Assembly (NCBI GenBank): GCA_002482805.1
Contig: DLGR01000047.1
Span: 1,233-9,057, forward strand
Direction: 5' to 3'
From: Micavibrio sp. UBA7689
GTDB taxonomy: Bacteria; Pseudomonadota; Alphaproteobacteria; Micavibrionales; Micavibrionaceae
Length of the DNA: 7,825 nt
Below are positions 6,546 through 7,825 of the stretch, one piece after another; within the stretch, counting starts at the first letter, position 1; each line of letters opens with the position of its first letter. Below the pieces are notes generated by a model, which saw only the letters and a program-made list of their open reading frames with translations, was not told where the DNA came from and made no database searches. Made by a program: the position numbers and the translations under genes.

Positions 6546-6824
6546 TTAATTCAGAATGAAACTCATCGGTATGCCGCAATCCTGCGCGATCGAGCCCAGT
6601 ATTTTTTTGCTGGGGACGTGCCGCGGTGCGTGGGCGATAAAATCTTTGTCGTCAGGATCGATGATGGACAGCATGCCGTTGTTTTCAGGTTGGATACGAA
6701 ACCCGCACTGGCTTATCGCGTTGTGAAGAAGTCCCGTCCATTTGTCCTGATTGGCTTCGCGTTCTTCCCTCGTCATGCGGCGGTCCCGCTCGTTGCCGAT
6801 TTCGTCTCTGGTGCTTTTGCGCAT
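6546..6824 (-). CDS. Hypothetical protein, 92 residues
   Basis: Family not recognised. The ATG at 6824 has AGGGAG about eight bases upstream and a candidate promoter further up, which supports translation. The first 25 residues are very charged (RKSTRDEIGNERDRRMTREE) and probably form a helix or a disordered basic-acidic segment. Residues 27-92 look like a small folded domain with a tryptophan (29), two cysteines (40, 83) and the segments LSIIDPDDKDFIAHAP (52-67) and SKKILGSIAQDCGIPMSFIL (72-91). There is no signal peptide or membrane segment. It stands alone between a gene with its own terminator on one side and the GlcG-like gene on the other. No clear terminator follows its stop. Size and charge are similar to accessory or phage-derived small proteins, but that is only a guess. 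Confidence 0.68.
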   Translation of the reverse strand: MRKSTRDEIGNERDRRMTREEREANQDKWTGLLHNAISQCGFRIQPENNGMLSIIDPDDKDFIAHAPRHVPSKKILGSIAQDCGIPMSFILN

Positions 6825-6853
6825 CTTTTGTCTCCCTTATTGTACCCGCAACA

Positions 6854-6883
6854 ATTGAAACGCAGACCGGTCTTCCAAGTCAA
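6854..6883 (-). promoter_or_regulatory. Candidate promoter for the 92-residue gene
   Basis: On the minus strand TTGACT (6883-6878) and TTCAAT (6859-6854) are 18 bases apart, matching the -35 at five and the -10 at four of six positions. The pair lies about 30 bases before ATG 6824, leaving a short leader that holds the ribosome binding site. Confidence 0.42.
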
Positions 6884-6908
6884 TAAAATTGCGCATTCGT
6901 TAACAAGT

Positions 6909-6936
6909 AAAAAGGCGGCATCTCTGCCGCCTTTTA
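6909..6936 (-). terminator. Rho-independent terminator after the 138-residue gene
   Basis: AAAAGGCGGC (6910-6919) and GCCGCCTTTT (6926-6935) enclose loop ATCTCT. Read on the minus strand it is a six-pair GC stem extended by A-T pairs and ending in a T run, about 22 bases after the stop at 6958. Symmetry allows use in both directions. Confidence 0.9.
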
Positions 6937-6957
6937 TAATTCCCAAGTTAGCAACGA

Positions 6958-7374
6958 CTATTCAAATTTTACGGCTATAATCTGCGCGTTCGGATTTATC
7001 GTGCGGACGTAATCCGCATCATCTTCGAGCGTTCTGGGTTTCGCTTGCTCAGGCGCGGTAAGCGTTAACGTATCACCGTAGACTTTCTTTTGTGCATTGA
7101 CCCATTCGCCGCACAATCTTTGCGCCTCATCGCGCTCCAGTCCTTTGGGGATGCCGGGGAATTTCGCATCCTTAAGCTGCGGGTGTTCGCCGAAGATGCG
7201 CTCTACGGCAACGTCATGCATAGCCGCCAAACCTATGGTGCTGATGCCTGCGTCCCCGGTAACAAAGCCCATGACGTCGTAGATGCCGTCCATGTCTTTG
7301 AGAACGACGCCCGTAGTGACGGATAAAACGTCACTCAAATCGAACGCACGTGTGGCAAGATTTTCTTTGGTCAT
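6958..7374 (-). CDS. Small protein resembling a phage-associated family
   Basis: Soluble protein of 138 residues, function unknown. Its N-terminal half, FDLSDVLSVTTGVVLKDMDG (11-30) followed by IYDVMGFVTGD (31-41) and later ERIFGEHPQLKD (58-69), closely resembles from memory a family of small proteins common in tailed-phage and prophage genomes, where the pattern is a VLSVTTG block, then IYD and MTGD, then a helix ending in HPQL. I believe this is the DUF7736-type family but could not verify the accession. The C-terminal half, residues 75-138, carries a cysteine (88), the segment WVNAQKKVYGDTLTLT (91-106) and a beta-like end QIIAVKFE. No role is known to me for the family. The ATG at 7374 has AGGGAGAG just upstream, and a strong terminator follows the stop, so it is a single-gene unit. 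A prophage remnant or a captured phage gene is the simplest origin. Confidence 0.78.
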   Translation of the reverse strand: MTKENLATRAFDLSDVLSVTTGVVLKDMDGIYDVMGFVTGDAGISTIGLAAMHDVAVERIFGEHPQLKDAKFPGIPKGLERDEAQRLCGEWVNAQKKVYGDTLTLTAPEQAKPRTLEDDADYVRTINPNAQIIAVKFE

Positions 7375-7416
7375 TGTACTCTCCCTGTGTTTTGTTTTTT
7401 TGTTTTTGTAAAAAAA

Positions 7417-7447
7417 TAATTCAGCGCCGAATTCGAATTTCTGTCAA
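7417..7447 (-). promoter_or_regulatory. AT-rich upstream region with TTGACA box
   Basis: A perfect TTGACA (minus strand 7447-7442) lies upstream of the 138-residue gene. At 18-19 bases the -10 position gives TGAATT or GAATTA, which are weak. The surroundings are strongly AT-rich, with runs of T at 7394-7407 and A at 7410-7416, and contain the palindrome CGAATTCG (7428-7435). An alternative -10-like TATAAA occurs near 7453-7458. The region is probably a promoter, but its exact elements are uncertain. Confidence 0.33.
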
Positions 7448-7478
7448 ATATATTTTATAATGGCTTGCGCTGATTGCA

Positions 7479-7523
7479 TAATTGGTTGGTATTAAGAATT
7501 AAATTTTCATACCTTAACCATTA
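7479..7523 (-). terminator. Bulged AT-rich inverted repeat at the end of the right-edge gene
   Basis: TAATTGGTTGGTAT (7479-7492) is an interrupted inverted repeat of ATACCTTAACCATTA (7509-7523): GGTAT/ATACC, GGTT/AACC and TAAT/ATTA pair with small bulges. One arm includes the stop codon of the gene ending at 7521. It could be a weak terminator, but it has few GC pairs and no T run after it. Confidence 0.3.
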
Positions 7524-7825
7524 CGGCCCGCCTTCGCCGCTTTTGGGGCCTTTGTCGCCGTTGTCGTTGCTTTTGAATTTTGCACGCGCCTTTTCGAGCG
7601 CGTCTTTCAATTCATCGTCCACGCCCAGATTGAAAACGGTGATACCGTCGCGCTCTTCCATGGTGGAAGGCTGTGCCGCTTCGATAAAGGCGTCGAGGCC
7701 TTTGCCCATTTCCGACGCGGACGCGGGAAGCAAAGTTACGCCGTCTCGCACGGCTTGAATAACTTTGAGCGCACTGCCCGCTCCGCCGTTATCGCGGTCA
7801 TATCCCCACGGGTCGAATGAATCGC
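7521..7825 (-). CDS. Hypothetical protein, C-terminal 101 residues, 5' truncated
   Basis: The frame stays open to the right edge of the window, so the true start is outside; the GTG at 7751 is probably internal because reading continues upstream through an asparagine-glycine-rich stretch (YDRDNGGAGSALKVIQ). The visible part ends in a charged Lys/Asn/Asp/Gly-rich tail (KFKSNDNGDKGPKSGEGGP) that is probably disordered. Before it lies a likely helical pair, with GKGLDAFIEAA and DELKDALEKARAKF. No signal peptide, membrane segment or catalytic motif can be seen. Family not recognised. It may be part of the same accessory group as the two small genes to its left, but spacing and an AT-rich upstream region suggest separate transcription. 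Confidence 0.62.
   Translation of the reverse strand, partial: DSFDPWGYDRDNGGAGSALKVIQAVRDGVTLLPASASEMGKGLDAFIEAAQPSTMEERDGITVFNLGVDDELKDALEKARAKFKSNDNGDKGPKSGEGGP

Noticed and set aside
1..7825. CRISPR array, insertion sequence or transposase
   Set aside because: No regularly spaced repeats, terminal inverted repeats with target duplication, or transposase motifs were seen on either strand.

Overview
The window looks like an alphaproteobacterial chromosome segment. The main reason is a full-length phosphoserine aminotransferase of the alphaproteobacterial type, preceded by a structured leader that fits the serC RNA motif known from that class. Genus cannot be read from the sequence. Base composition is uneven: roughly 60-67% GC on the left, including the first third of serC, and close to 50% on the right. 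This suggests either a mosaic region or a metagenomic assembly join.

Left part (1-2909, + strand): a two-gene cassette cut by the window edge. The first gene is the C-terminal TOPRIM half of an OLD-family (class 2) ATP-dependent endonuclease. Four bases later begins a complete UvrD/Rep-like superfamily 1 helicase. OLD nuclease plus UvrD-like helicase in one operon is the architecture of the Gabija anti-phage system (GajA-GajB). Here the helicase is longer than the best-studied GajB, with about 245 residues between motifs IV and V.

Middle (2910-4378, + strand): about 180 bases with no gene, then a candidate promoter, a leader hairpin that covers the Shine-Dalgarno sequence, and serC, which makes phosphoserine for serine biosynthesis. 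GC content drops abruptly inside serC, near codon 102.

Right part (4392-7825, - strand): five genes converge on serC. They are an unknown 379-residue protein, an exported GlcG/HbpS-type heme-binding-like protein with a signal peptide, an unknown 92-residue protein, a 138-residue protein resembling a small family seen in phage genomes, and the C-terminal part of an unknown protein running off the right edge. They look mostly like single-gene units: several have a TTGACA-like box upstream, and two clear rho-independent hairpins sit just after stop codons.

The genes do not form one pathway. Functionally the window is an anti-phage cassette next to a housekeeping amino-acid gene, followed by poorly characterised accessory genes, one of them phage-like. 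The strongest leads are the Gabija-like cassette, the serC leader, and the composition step inside serC.
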